20,063 nucleotides of DNA from Acanthaster planci. Lineage: Eukaryota; Echinodermata; Asteroidea; Valvatida; Acanthasteridae. Position numbers and translations under genes: made by a program. Of this stretch, positions 1 through 7,865 are shown piece by piece; the first letter of the stretch is position 1, and each line of letters starts with the position of its first letter. The stretch covers positions 1-20,063 of the forward strand of contig NW_019091497.1 of the NCBI RefSeq assembly GCF_001949145.1, in the 5' to 3' direction. The notes under the pieces are model-generated. The model worked only from the letters and a program-made list of their open reading frames with translations, was not told where the DNA came from and did not search any database.

Positions 1-1876
1 TAAGTCAAATTGCTGGTATATGACTACTTATTTATTGGTCAAATAAAACAGTACCCATGACTATTTTTTATTAGTCAATGGACTAAATAAAATTTTCAGT
101 GTGGGTCAGAGCACTTGTGCCCACAGTCGGCTCTACACACACATAACACACACGTGCTGGCGCTCAGCGCTGCATGCATAAGCCATGCGTCGCTATCGCT
201 GTCGTGTTTTGACACAGCTCTGCTTCGACGATACTTGCCTACAATACAAAATGTAACATCCATTTTCCCCCCTCTCTGTCACCCTTCAGTACACATGATA
301 CAATAATACAAATGTATTGTTCTGGGTTGAGAGTAAATTGAATCACAAAACCAGCAATGTAAATGTTCATAGTTGAACGTAACATTTTATTGCATTGTTA
401 ACCATGGAAGTTCCTACCTCCATGTTGTTAACCAAAACTAATGCAGCAGCTGAACTACACTGCTGTTCTGGGCAAGTTTTTTCCTGTAATTTCAATCAAG
501 TCACAAATCATTAAAACAGTAGCTCGTTAATTATCAGTGAATTATGACATTAATTTTGGTCAATTTGCATGCATTTGCACACATACCGGTAACTACCCAG
601 TTTGAAACAAGTTTTAGTGGTGGGGTCATTTAAATTACCAAAGGAAGACTCCACCCAAATTTCATACCAATATCTCATTCGCTTTTCCAGTTATGGCAAT
701 TTTGTATATTGATAAGGTCTAATCTGCATAATCTTGACTTAAATATTGACAGTTTTGCATTAAAGTCTGTATTTGCGGTCCCATATCTCACAGAATATAT
801 GGCAAGTGAGTGTGCAATTTTTTTAGGTGACGAACTCTCTAGCGTCTTTCATTTCCTGAAACAAAATAGACAAGGATGCATTACTTTTCAAGTTATTTCG
901 ATGTAAAAATGGCAGAAATATGGACAAGTTCAATGTGTAGACAGTTGATTGGCATCACAAATTGACACAGGCATTTTTGTGCTGTCCTCACCACTCTAGT
1001 TGGTTTGCCACACAATGATACTCATGGAACTGTGAGGTACAGTTGTTTGGCAGCACAATCTGTACTCTGATATCTCCCTCCAGGGGTAGTTAATGCAGTG
1101 CACAAAATGGCACAGCTGTGCATTTTTGTGCTGGTGACCGACTGACCCAAAGAGTGACTCTTGCATAGGAGGGTTAAAAGTTAAGTGACCAATTGGTGCA
1201 GATCAAGAAAACTCTGAGAGACAGTTTGTAATAGGTGGCATCGCCAAGGGTGTAGGGACATAGTTTAGACATACATGTACATGCAGGCCTATTAAGCAAA
1301 ATTCTTGCACTGTTAGATTTAGAGTGGAAGCCATGGGCAAAATCATGGGGCTGAAATGTTGCAGAAAACCCTCATGACCACCCCTGACTGAATAGATGAA
1401 AAACGTTCTCACTTCTCAGCGCATGGTCAAGGAGTAAGAAATGCCAGTGGATTCTTCAACATTTCTAGGTGCTTGATCGTATTGCATTTTCTCCCCTTAA
1501 TAAATGTCAGTCCCCCACCACCAAAAAGAGGCTACTGTAGTTACATCACTGTTTGTATTGGAGTGAATATGGACTGGTCCAGTTAGTGCCGCCCTTGTGC
1601 ACATTGACCAATTAGAGCCACATAATTTATTTTGTATGATAGTTTGTAATTGAACTGTTTATTCCTTCAGTATTGGACGTCCCCACTTGACACGTAAGCG
1701 TGCTTTTAGGAGGCATCCACCGCTCAATCCCCCAATAGCTATCCTTCTCATTGTCATTACATTTTCTTAATGTTAATGAAGCGACACGACGATCGGGGAT
1801 GCCCCGGGTCGAACCCCTCCTTAAAAGGGATTCAGGTCTACAGCATCAAAGGGACCCAACAGTCACACACTTGATA
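1..1876. other. Gene-free flank
   Basis: No convincing coding region, RNA gene or transposon protein was seen on either strand. Open frames are short (under 80 codons), low in complexity or lack recognisable motifs. There is a short CA-rich patch near 130-155 and a TTCGA-containing GC-rich patch near 1790-1820 that is not a folded tRNA. Confidence 0.6.
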
Positions 1877-2421
1877 TGTTACATCAGAATTTTATTCGCT
1901 GACCAGGAATTCCCAAGGGAAAAACACCCTACAATGGCACAAAGTAGAAAAAATAAAATCGCTATGACTTTTCCATAAATAAATTAATAAAATAAAATTC
2001 CACTATTGATACATATGTAATGGCACACACAAAATAGTTTCATGTCCCTTGACATCTCAAACCGGGCAATAATTAATGTATAGTTTCCTCACCCACCGTG
2101 ACGACCACTGAATTTTTAAGTCAATGTGCACAGGAGCGACACACCGGTACGTACGGCACACTATAGACTGTGAATTCAATGTGTTGACAGAGAGAAATTT
2201 TAAGGCCCCCCGACCAAACAAAACTTTCCATTGCTGTGGCCAGGTCAATTGAGGGCGCTGTGCACGTGACAACTCATTCAGTGTACTTTATTAAATTAGT
2301 GCATTGTTTTAGTTGCCAGTCCAGAATCCCTCCGTTGATCATCATTATTTTATTCTGCCACAGCGAACTGGAACCCTGGGTACCCCCTTTGACCCCAGTA
2401 CCCCGGCATACCCTGGTAACA
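1877..2421 (+). repeat. Putative 5' LTR of element 1
   Basis: The right end is well placed: GTAACA at 2416-2421 is followed directly by a primer-binding-like TTTGGCGACC. The left end is a guess: TGTTAC at 1877-1882 is the exact reverse complement of GTAACA, giving a 545-bp LTR with 6-bp terminal inverted repeats. AATAAA-type signals lie inside. No second LTR exists in the window to confirm the boundary; another TGTTA at about 1770 is a rival start. Confidence 0.35.
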
Positions 2422-2439
2422 TTTGGCGACCTTGCCAGC
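2422..2439 (+). other. Primer-binding site of element 1
   Basis: TTTGGCGACCTTGCCAGC begins immediately after the LTR end. Sequences of the form (T)TTGGCGACC are a common start of the internal region in animal Ty3/gypsy elements, where a host tRNA 3' end primes minus-strand synthesis. The tRNA was not identified. Confidence 0.5.
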
Positions 2440-2540
2440 ACAGGGCAGACTGATGGGAACGGCGAGGGCCTGAGCATGCTGATACGTAGCTGAGGGAGTA
2501 GTTTGACCATCGCAGTTACACCAGGAGTCAGTTTAGCAGA

Positions 2541-2801
2541 ATGACGGCCGCCAAGTCACTCATAGAGTTTGAAAAGGAGGTGAAGGCAGGGCTGTACCAG
2601 CTGCAAGAGCAACTGGTGGAACTAGTCAAGTCTTTGGACATTGAAGATGGCACTGCTGGAAAAGACCAACGAGGACTCATCCGCCATATCCACCGATACC
2701 TTGACAGTTCGGAAATCGAGGAGAGGGATGATGGTGGGTTGGCCCTCTTCAAGGTACTCAAGACAAAGCTCGATGGCCTAGCTACCCCTACCAGACTCTG
2801 A
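2541..2801 (+). pseudogene. gag: gag N-terminal segment, element 1
   Basis: An 86-codon frame starts with ATG at 2541, about 120 bp after the primer-binding site, where a gag start is expected. The predicted peptide is helical and charged, with E/K/L-rich heptad-like runs in the first 40 residues. It resembles the N-terminal matrix-like part of animal gypsy gag proteins in character only. It ends in a stop at 2799-2801, and the next gag segment (from about 2984) is in another frame, so at least one frameshift separates the two. The spacing suggests they once formed one polyprotein. Confidence 0.6.
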
Positions 2802-2983
2802 GAAAAGTGGAGGAAAAACGACCACCTTGACCGTAACCGAAGCAGCACTGAGACGCGACTTCAAAATTCTGGGGCAAATCGGATCAGCAGGCCAGCCAGA
2901 TAAGCTTTCCTTCTGCAGTTTAGCCCGAAAAAATTGAAGATGGGCTACAGAAGGGCTTCTCCCATCGAGAGATAATCTCTTCG

Positions 2984-3694
2984 GTGACCTGTGCAGTTAC
3001 TCAAGGGTTACCATTACGAAGCTACCTGGAGGGACGAGCGGAGAATACCTTTCCCCAACTACGTCGAGTCCTCCGTGCCCATTTTCGGGAGAAGGATGCC
3101 ATTGATCTGTACCAGGAATTGGCTGCAGCAACCCAGCAGCCACGAGAATCGGCTCAAGATTTTGTTGTCCGTGCCATTAGTCTGCGTCAGAAAATCCTGT
3201 TCGCCAGCCAAGAGGACCAGTCCACACTACACAACGACCAAGAACTTGTCAAGAACACTTTCCTGCAGAGTGTTTGGACGGGGTTAGCCCCAAATCTCAA
3301 GGGAGAAATGAGGCAATATTGGGAAAAAACCCAAATCACTGACGAGGAGCTACTCGAAGGTCTGAATGTGGTGACTAGTCTGGAGGAGAAGCGTCTTCAG
3401 AAGCGAGCGTCGAAAGTTAAGGTCAGCAGCATCGCTTCTGATGACTTGCAGAATCCTGATGGTGTGGAGAATTTGGTCAAGGAGATAAGGGAGTTGAAGG
3501 CATCGATTGCAGTACTGCAGCAGAACAAGGATCCAAAGAAACAAGACAGACATACCAGAAACAGCAGAAAGCGTCCATCCTGTTCCCGGTGTGAAGAAGC
3601 AGGAAAGCCAGAGGGTGCAGTCATTGTTTCAAGTGTGGAAGCACCGAGCACTATGCCCGTGGATGGCAGGGAAACGACAAACAGCTACTCCTGA
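2984..3694 (+). pseudogene. gag: gag capsid-like segment, element 1
   Basis: A 236-codon frame encodes a mostly helical protein with features of Ty3-type Gag capsid: a stretch ending in LRRVLRAHFREKDAIDLYQE, then Q-P-R-E-S-A-Q-D-F-V-V-R-A, then L-V-K-N-T-F-L-Q-S-V-W-T-G-L-A-P. These fit the 'retrotrans_gag' pattern of a YxxL/QxxxESxxDFxxR region followed by a Fxx(G)L element. Residues about 160-190 are coiled-coil-like (E-I-R-E-L-K-A-S-I-A-V-L-Q-Q). The frame drifts into non-Gag sequence after about residue 205. The true continuation, with the zinc knuckle at 3625-3666, is in frame 1, showing a frameshift near 3590-3620. Confidence 0.8.
3625..3666 (+). pseudogene. Degenerate CCHC zinc knuckle, element 1
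   Basis: In the frame starting at 3616 the sequence reads C-F-K-C-G-S-T-E-H-Y-A-R-G-W. This is the retroviral-type nucleocapsid knuckle C-x2-C-x4-H-x4-C with the last cysteine changed to tryptophan (TGG). In Gag the knuckle binds the element's RNA during packaging. It lies between the capsid segment and the MYND finger. Confidence 0.7.
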
Positions 3695-3733
3695 GGGACG
3701 AGAAGTAGCTAGCAAACCAGTAAAGTCCCTAAG

Positions 3734-3858
3734 ATGTTTTGGATGTGGGAAAAATGGATTTGATCAAGAACATGAAACTTTGTTTAGACTGTCATGATAC
3801 TTCGTACTGTTCCAAGGGTTGCCAGCGCAACAACTGGAGTGAGCACAAGAAAAATTGT
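3734..3858 (+). pseudogene. MYND-type zinc finger between Gag and protease
   Basis: The first pair of cysteines (C-F-G-C, at 3734) is read in frame 0. The rest is in frame 1: C-L-D-C, then Y-C-S-K-G-C, then W-S-E-H-K-K-N-C. Together this is the MYND consensus: C-x2-C, spacer, C-x2-C, x4, C-x3-C, x7, H-x3-C, with the usual aromatic before the fifth cysteine and a W three residues before the histidine. MYND fingers bind two zinc ions and usually mediate protein-protein contact in transcriptional cofactors and SMYD methyltransferases. Finding one between the nucleocapsid knuckle and protease of a gypsy polyprotein is unusual. A one-base frameshift lies between the two halves (about 3755-3780). 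I infer that it was part of the element's polyprotein rather than a host exon, because it sits in the expected coding path with no splice sites evident. Confidence 0.8.
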
Positions 3859-3918
3859 TGTCAGTTGCAGGAGTTAAATCGTACAGCTCATGCCGGGAAA
3901 AAGAACTGCAACAGAACT

Positions 3919-4308
3919 ATGGTATGTCATATCACACCAAAACACCACGACAACCTCATAAAACTAGTCGGCCAAAAATGCATGGTCCTCTGCACGATAG
4001 AAGGGAGGCCCTCTGGGGTCTTGTGGGACACCGGTTCGCAAGTGGCCATGGTCTCTCAGAATTGGTTGGAGAGGAATGTGCCCGGGCTGACCTTCGGAGT
4101 ACCAAGGACCTTGTTGACCCAGATTTCCAACTCACAGCAGCAAATGGGACACCCGTACCATTTGAGCGGTGGACACCTTTACGACTTACATCCAACGGTG
4201 AGGGACACACCCAGGAAATGATTGTCCCATTTCTGGTCACCAGGGATGACGTACCTGAACCAATAATTGGATATAACGTAATTGAGGAGATTATTCACCT
4301 GTCCTCCA
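3919..4308 (+). pseudogene. pro: Retropepsin-like aspartic protease, element 1
   Basis: Frame 1 carries V-L-W-D-T-G-S-Q-V-A-M-V with the catalytic Asp in D-T-G-S at 4027-4038, preceded by a strand-like V-L-C-T-I-E-G. The second half is in frame 0: F-Q-L-T-A-A-N-G-T-P-V-P-F-E-R-W, then I-V-P-F-L-V-T and I-I-G-Y-N-V-I-E-E, which match the flap-to-C-terminal strand region (the I-I-G motif) of Ty3 proteases. The enzyme would cut the Gag-Pol polyprotein. A frameshift near 4095-4125 separates the two halves, so no active enzyme can be made from this copy. Confidence 0.85.
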
Positions 4309-4511
4309 GTGACGACAGTCTTTTGGGATTGTTGTCAGCAGCCTTTCCGAAGCAGACAAAAAGGGGAATGACCACCATAGTTAACCTCATCCGTGAGAAT
4401 AACCCAGATGATTTTGGAGTAACAAGGACAGGAAAGTCACCTCTCACCATCCCAAAGAACCGGACTATTGAAGTCACCTGTATTATTCGCACTGGTCCCC
4501 TACACTAGACA

Positions 4512-4860
4512 AGAGTTACGGTGTTCGAGCCGAATATCCTGGGCAATTTACCGGATGGCTTGCAGCTTGACGAGTGCATTGTCCAGCTGAAAAAGGGATC
4601 CACTAGCCGTGTGAAAATCCCAGTGAAAAACCATACATACAAAGACATCATCCTTCCGCCACGCACTTTGTTGGGACATTTACGACTGACGCGCTCAGTT
4701 TGCTCTGGTGGAATAAATCCACTACCCAGCATGAATAGTGTCACAGTTGGAGACAGTGAGAGGGATGACGCACTGACCCCAGAGAGTGAACCATCTGTGT
4801 GGGAATCATTTGACCTGTCCAACCTGAGTGAAACCCAGAAAGAAACGGCGTTAAAGATGT
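4512..4860 (+). pseudogene. pol: Protease to reverse-transcriptase linker, element 1
   Basis: In frame 0, after a stop at 4506-4508, the peptide V-F-E-P-N-I-L-G-N-L-P-D-G-L leads into R-V-K-I-P-V-K-N-H-T-Y-K-D-I-I-L-P-P-R-T and L-G-H-L. This matches the connecting domain found in many gypsy Pol proteins between protease and reverse transcriptase (V-x-V-x-N-x-T-x-x-D-I-x-L-x-x-x-T-x-L-G). The frame closes with TAG at 4860-4862; the reverse transcriptase continues in frame 1. It is a remnant with no known enzymatic activity of its own. Confidence 0.7.
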
Positions 4861-4944
4861 AGCAGGAAGAATCTTCAAGTTTCGCAGAAGCTGAGAGCGA
4901 TGTGGGGTCCATCCCAGAATTGCAGATGAAGATTCACTTAACAG

Positions 4945-5957
4945 ATGATGTCCCAGTACAGCGAACCTATCAGTCCATCCCACGAGCCCTCTAATCAGGA
5001 AGTGAAAGCCTATCTACAGGATTTGATAGAAAGGGAATGGATTGTAAAATCCCAGTCGCCTTACGCATCACCTGTCGTGTGTGTGAGGAAGAAATGCGGA
5101 GAATTGCGTCTCTGTGTAGATTACTGCGACCTCAATAGGAAAACTATTGATGACCGCCACCTGATACCTCGTATTCAAGACGTCTTAGATGGCCTGGGAG
5201 GAAACCAATGGTTCAGTACCCTTGACCAAGGCAAGGCTTACCACCAGGGGTACACGCATGAAGGTAGTCGGCACAAAACGGCTTTCGTTACCCCCTGGGG
5301 CCTACATGAGTGGGTCAGGATTCCATTCGGACGTAAGAACGCACCGGCCACGTACCAACGTTGCATGGAACACCTACTGGATGGACTCAATCACCAAATA
5401 TGTGAAGTCTACCTTGACGATATAATAGTGCACAATGCAAGTTTCGAAGAACATGTACAAAATCTTCGAACTGTCCTACAGAGGCTACGGGAACACGGAG
5501 TGAAGATGAAGGCGAAGAAGTGTCACCTTTTCCAAAGCGAGGTACGGTACCTGGGCAGAATCATTAGCAGTGAAGGCGACAGACCCGATCCCAAAGAAAC
5601 AGCGGCACTGCAATCCCTGAAGACAAAGACACCACAAACCATTGGTGATCTTCGAAAGCTACTTGGCCTTACGGGGTACTACCGCCGCTATTTGAAGGAC
5701 TACTCCAAACGTGCCCGGCCCCTATTTGCACTGATCACACCAGCACTGTCTACTGAAGCCTCGAAAGCCAATGGAAGTAGGGTGAAACAGAAAAACAACA
5801 TGAGGAGAAAACAAGGGCAACTTTCATCCAAGACGCCGATCCAATGGCTGCCCCAACATCAACAACTAATGAACTCATTCCTAGATGAACTATCAAGTCA
5901 ACCGGTGATGAGCTACCCAGATTTCAGTCTCCCGTTCGTGCTACATACTGATGCGTT
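4945..5957 (+). pseudogene. pol: Ty3/gypsy reverse transcriptase with start of RNase H
   Basis: A 353-codon frame encodes a nearly complete Ty3 reverse transcriptase. Seen: S-P-Y-A-S-P-V-V-C-V-R-K-K; L-R-L-C-V-D-Y-C-D-L-N; F-S-T-L-D-Q-G-K-A-Y-H-Q (motif A, catalytic Asp); I-P-F-G-R-K-N-A-P-A-T-Y-Q-R (motif B); Y-L-D-D-I-I-V (motif C, 5410-5421); then the thumb/connection L-G-L-T-G-Y-Y-R-R-Y. The usual F-G-L in motif B is F-G-R here. H-T-D-A at 5944-5955 is the first RNase H active-site strand. Homology stops straight after it; the last 16 codons are foreign, and the frame ends within the virus-like block. The product would copy element RNA to DNA in the cytoplasm. The start is broken: upstream codons in another frame continue the alignment, so a frameshift lies near 4980-4995. 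Confidence 0.95.
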
Positions 5958-5997
5958 TGAGGATTTTCAGTCAAGTAAAACGTGTGTGTTTCCATTT

Positions 5998-6474
5998 TTA
6001 TATTAAACTATTTTTAAACTTCTCCATAGCGTTTTCCCAGTGCTTATCCGAAACTTGAAATAGATCTTTCACTTTAGATTCGGTTTCCCCAGTTGTGTCG
6101 TGATAACACACCGCGATTAAAGCCTTCAACGGTTTACCTCTAGAGATCTTACCGTTTAAAACTTGGTTCAACTTATATTCTATTTCACCCGCTTCGCCGT
6201 TTTTAAAACAACTGTTGTACTTCTGCAACGTTTTTCTCGATTTTGGCGGCTTGGGTTTCCTCCAAACGGGATGCTTGTAATATCTATCTCCCATGTCTGC
6301 TGGGGTGTGCGAGGAAACCCATCCAAAAAATAGACCGCAATGTTTACACGCGTATCTTTCGTCCATTTCAAGTATTTGGTGGTTACAAGGTGGCCTCGGT
6401 TGACTTTGTTTTTGAGATCCCGCTATGTGTACTTCCTTTAGATTCAACAAGTGGCAAAGTTCCGCATCAATCAT
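5998..6474 (-). CDS. Zinc-ribbon, TFIIB-like putative transcription factor
   Basis: The protein is 158 residues. Residues 30-46 hold C-N-H, ten residues, then C-K-H-C-G, a zinc-ribbon-like set (C30, H32, C43, C46). Residues about 80-158 are basic and helical. The stretch R-G-K-P-L-K-A-L-I-A-V-C-Y near residues 112-124 resembles the helix of TFIIB-type cyclin folds (R-x-x-x-A-x-x-A-x-x-Y). TFIIB-like and related zinc-ribbon initiation factors are common in large DNA viruses, where they direct viral RNA polymerase to promoters; that role here is inference. The start is the first ATG after an AT-rich leader with TATATAA about 4 bp upstream. It is the last gene of the block, and its 3' end lies about 40 bp from the junction with the gypsy element. 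A plain zinc-binding protein of unknown role is the alternative. Confidence 0.45.
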   Translation of the reverse strand: MIDAELCHLLNLKEVHIAGSQKQSQPRPPCNHQILEMDERYACKHCGLFFGWVSSHTPADMGDRYYKHPVWRKPKPPKSRKTLQKYNSCFKNGEAGEIEYKLNQVLNGKISRGKPLKALIAVCYHDTTGETESKVKDLFQVSDKHWENAMEKFKNSLI

Positions 6475-6510
6475 TTTATATAAGGGTTCATTTATTTAAA
6501 GTAAAAAAAA

Positions 6511-6545
6511 AATTTAACCCCTGTTAGTATAACCAAGGTTAAATT
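6511..6545 (-). terminator. 9-bp perfect inverted repeat between two virus-like genes
   Basis: AATTTAACC (6511-6519) and GGTTAAATT (6537-6545) are exact inverse complements around a 17-base loop. The hairpin begins 20 bp past the stop of the 6565-7032 frame and 37 bp before the next ATG. Hairpins mark transcript 3' ends in mimiviruses, so a transcription-end role is plausible but unproved. Confidence 0.35.
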
Positions 6546-6564
6546 GATTTTCACTAACTTTTCT

Positions 6565-7252
6565 TTAATCAAACGCTTCCCAAAAGCATGTTTTTTCTTT
6601 AACCGTGAGCATAGCCGCCGTTACTCGGTATCTGACACTCGCTCCGCAAGAAAGTGAACCGTGGGCACCAAAATAAATATCTTTAGGAGAGATCAAAGAG
6701 ACCGCGTGGCATTTTTTATTTGCAAAAAGAGCGCGATCGATTTCTTCAAATGACTTATCCACCACAGAGGCATCATAATCGATCTTAACGTACATCCTAC
6801 TTTTATCGGTAAAAGCTGGTTTAACTAAGCAATTGATCCTATTGGGTATGTCGTCTAGTTTTTGAGACACTTTAAAAGAGTTACGCGTACTCGCGGTTAG
6901 ATCTTCTAGCACCTCGTCCGTTAGGTTTTCAAAATAATTATAAACTTCGTCATTTACACGTAATAGCAACGATTCGGTCTCGGGAGATATATGATCAAAT
7001 TTGATCTTGACCAGTAGGTTCCTCAGTACCATATTTGTAAACTGGGTTGACTCCGTAACAAGGGTCTTCGAGTCTAATCAACAGTTGTTTGTTTTGCCCC
7101 TTGTGGTGATAAGCGATCTTAGAAGAACACTTTGTAGGTCTTAAAATGACTAAATGTTTAGGATCAAAGGGACCATAGGTAATTTTTGGGTTTTTGTTGC
7201 CGGCATTTAGACGTTCGTGGTCAATTGAGACGATATATATTTGAGTTGACAT
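6565..7252 (-). pseudogene. Frameshifted gene in virus-like block (two overlapping frames)
   Basis: Two minus-strand frames overlap: an 85-codon frame (7252-6995) and a 155-codon frame (7032-6565). The first opens with a good ATG after an AT-rich leader and contains C-S-S-K-I-A-Y-H-H-K-G-Q-N-K-Q-L-L-I-R-L, then a Y-G-V and Y-K-Y-G-T-E-E. The second lacks a leader of its own. It begins with strand-like L-L-V-K-I-K-F-D-H and later has Y-V-K-I-D-Y-D-A and V-R-Y-R-V-T-A-A-M-L-T-V. I read this as one gene of roughly 235 codons broken by a single-base shift near 7000-7030. The pattern of a short LLI strand, a G-V/F-G turn, then repeated beta strands recalls a conserved beta-rich protein of algal and giant viruses that may bind single-stranded DNA, but I cannot name the family. 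Two separate overlapping genes are the alternative. Confidence 0.5.
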
Positions 7253-7294
7253 TGTTCTATTTATATATATATTTTTTTTAATTTTTTCTCATTT
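7253..7294 (-). promoter_or_regulatory. AT-rich leader with TATA run
   Basis: The 42 bp between the Cys-rich gene's stop and the next ATG are almost pure A+T, with a (TA)n run at 7261-7271 about 10-20 bp upstream of the ATG and an A-rich tract behind it (minus-strand sense). Short AT-rich promoters like this are typical of large DNA viruses. A comparable tract precedes the gene starting at 7831 (7832-7880). Confidence 0.4.
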
Positions 7295-7831
7295 TTATTC
7301 GGGCGGGATTTCTACTTTAATTAAATTTTCGACGTCAGCGTCGTATTTAATAATTAATCCAATTTTATATAAGTCCGCATCGAGTTTAGTCGATGAATCG
7401 GGCAGTGACTCGTTCTCTCGCGCGTGCCCCAGCTTTTTATGCTTGCTGTCTACGAGCACCACGTGATCCATTCCTTCCAACTCGACACAATTTACGCAGC
7501 AGGTGCAGTAGGTACAACCAAAACATTCAATACAATGAGCACACTCGTAACAGTCCTCGCAACTGTCCAAGGCATTTGAATTTCTGCAGTCGTATGAATT
7601 AAAACAAGCCACGCAATTTATACATCTACCGCAATCGTCGCTGGTGGAGCAGTCCTTACATCTGACGCAGTCTTGGCATTCATGACATTTGTGGCATTCT
7701 TTACAATCGGTGCATTTGCGTAAACTTTTGGAAATTAAACAACGAAAGCAATCGTACGAATCTATCAAGTCGATCGAATTTCTTGTGTCTTTGCGAAAAT
7801 AACAATTCACGTTTGTAGTTTTATCTACCAT
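7295..7831 (-). CDS. Cysteine-register repeat protein, probable beta-solenoid
   Basis: The protein is 178 residues with 26 cysteines. Twenty-five of them (10, 28, 31, 40, 43, 46, 49, 52, 55, 58, 61, 67, 70, 73, 76, 82, 91, 94, 97, 100, 103, 106, 109, 112, 115) share one three-residue register; only C111 falls outside. Where a Cys is missing in the register from residue 16 to 115 the place is held by T, S or L (T16, S19, L22, S25, S34, L37, S64, S79, S85, L88). Such strict periodicity suggests a solenoid with an inward-facing Cys/Ser ladder, or a metal- or disulphide-bound rod. The C-terminal 60 residues have no repeat and are acidic. Cys-rich repeat proteins of this look occur in giant viruses, but the function is unknown. 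The frame is intact, starts after an AT-rich leader, and is the first gene of the block. Confidence 0.75.
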   Translation of the reverse strand: MVDKTTNVNCYFRKDTRNSIDLIDSYDCFRCLISKSLRKCTDCKECHKCHECQDCVRCKDCSTSDDCGRCINCVACFNSYDCRNSNALDSCEDCYECAHCIECFGCTYCTCCVNCVELEGMDHVVLVDSKHKKLGHARENESLPDSSTKLDADLYKIGLIIKYDADVENLIKVEIPPE

Positions 7832-7865
7832 TTATTTTTATGTATTTTTATTATTGTTTTTTCGG

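Larger units (their letters stand above)
1877..5957 (+). mobile_element. Truncated, decayed Ty3/gypsy LTR retrotransposon (element 1)
   Basis: Seen in order: putative 5' LTR, primer-binding site, gag, CCHC knuckle, MYND finger, aspartic protease with D-T-G-S, and a Ty3-type reverse transcriptase with Y-L-D-D. The domain order protease then reverse transcriptase then RNase H is that of Ty3/gypsy elements. Coding is split over all three frames by several frameshifts and a few stops, so the copy is dead. RNase H is cut just after its first catalytic motif (H-T-D-A at 5944-5955). No rest of RNase H, no integrase and no 3' LTR follow; a virus-like block begins there instead. The start at 1877 rests only on the LTR prediction and is uncertain. 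Confidence 0.9.
5958..7865 (-). mobile_element. Virus-like block resembling a nucleocytoplasmic large DNA virus fragment
   Basis: Four open frames lie on the minus strand: 7831-7295, 7252-6995, 7032-6565 and 6474-5998. They are uninterrupted by introns, closely packed (gaps of 42 and about 90 bp), and each gene is preceded by a very AT-rich leader. The content (Cys-rich repeat protein, zinc-ribbon/TFIIB-like protein, and a basic protein with K-I-K-F and L-L-I-R strands) fits accessory genes of large DNA viruses. No capsid, polymerase or ATPase is present to prove it. The block replaces the 3' half of the gypsy element. The surrounding element is riddled with frameshifts while two of these genes are intact, so the block is probably younger or was constrained. 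A retained unknown transposon is the alternative. Confidence 0.5.

Noticed and set aside
115-306. Short plus frame with hydrophobic start as a secreted peptide
   Set aside because: Low-complexity CA-rich sequence, no signal cleavage pattern and no neighbouring signals.
1785-1830. tRNA-like B box (GGTTCGACCC on the minus strand)
   Set aside because: No T-stem, anticodon stem or acceptor stem can be paired around it, and no A box lies at the right distance.
7393-7602. 69-codon plus frame within the Cys-rich gene
   Set aside because: It is a shadow of the regular codon pattern of the minus-strand gene.
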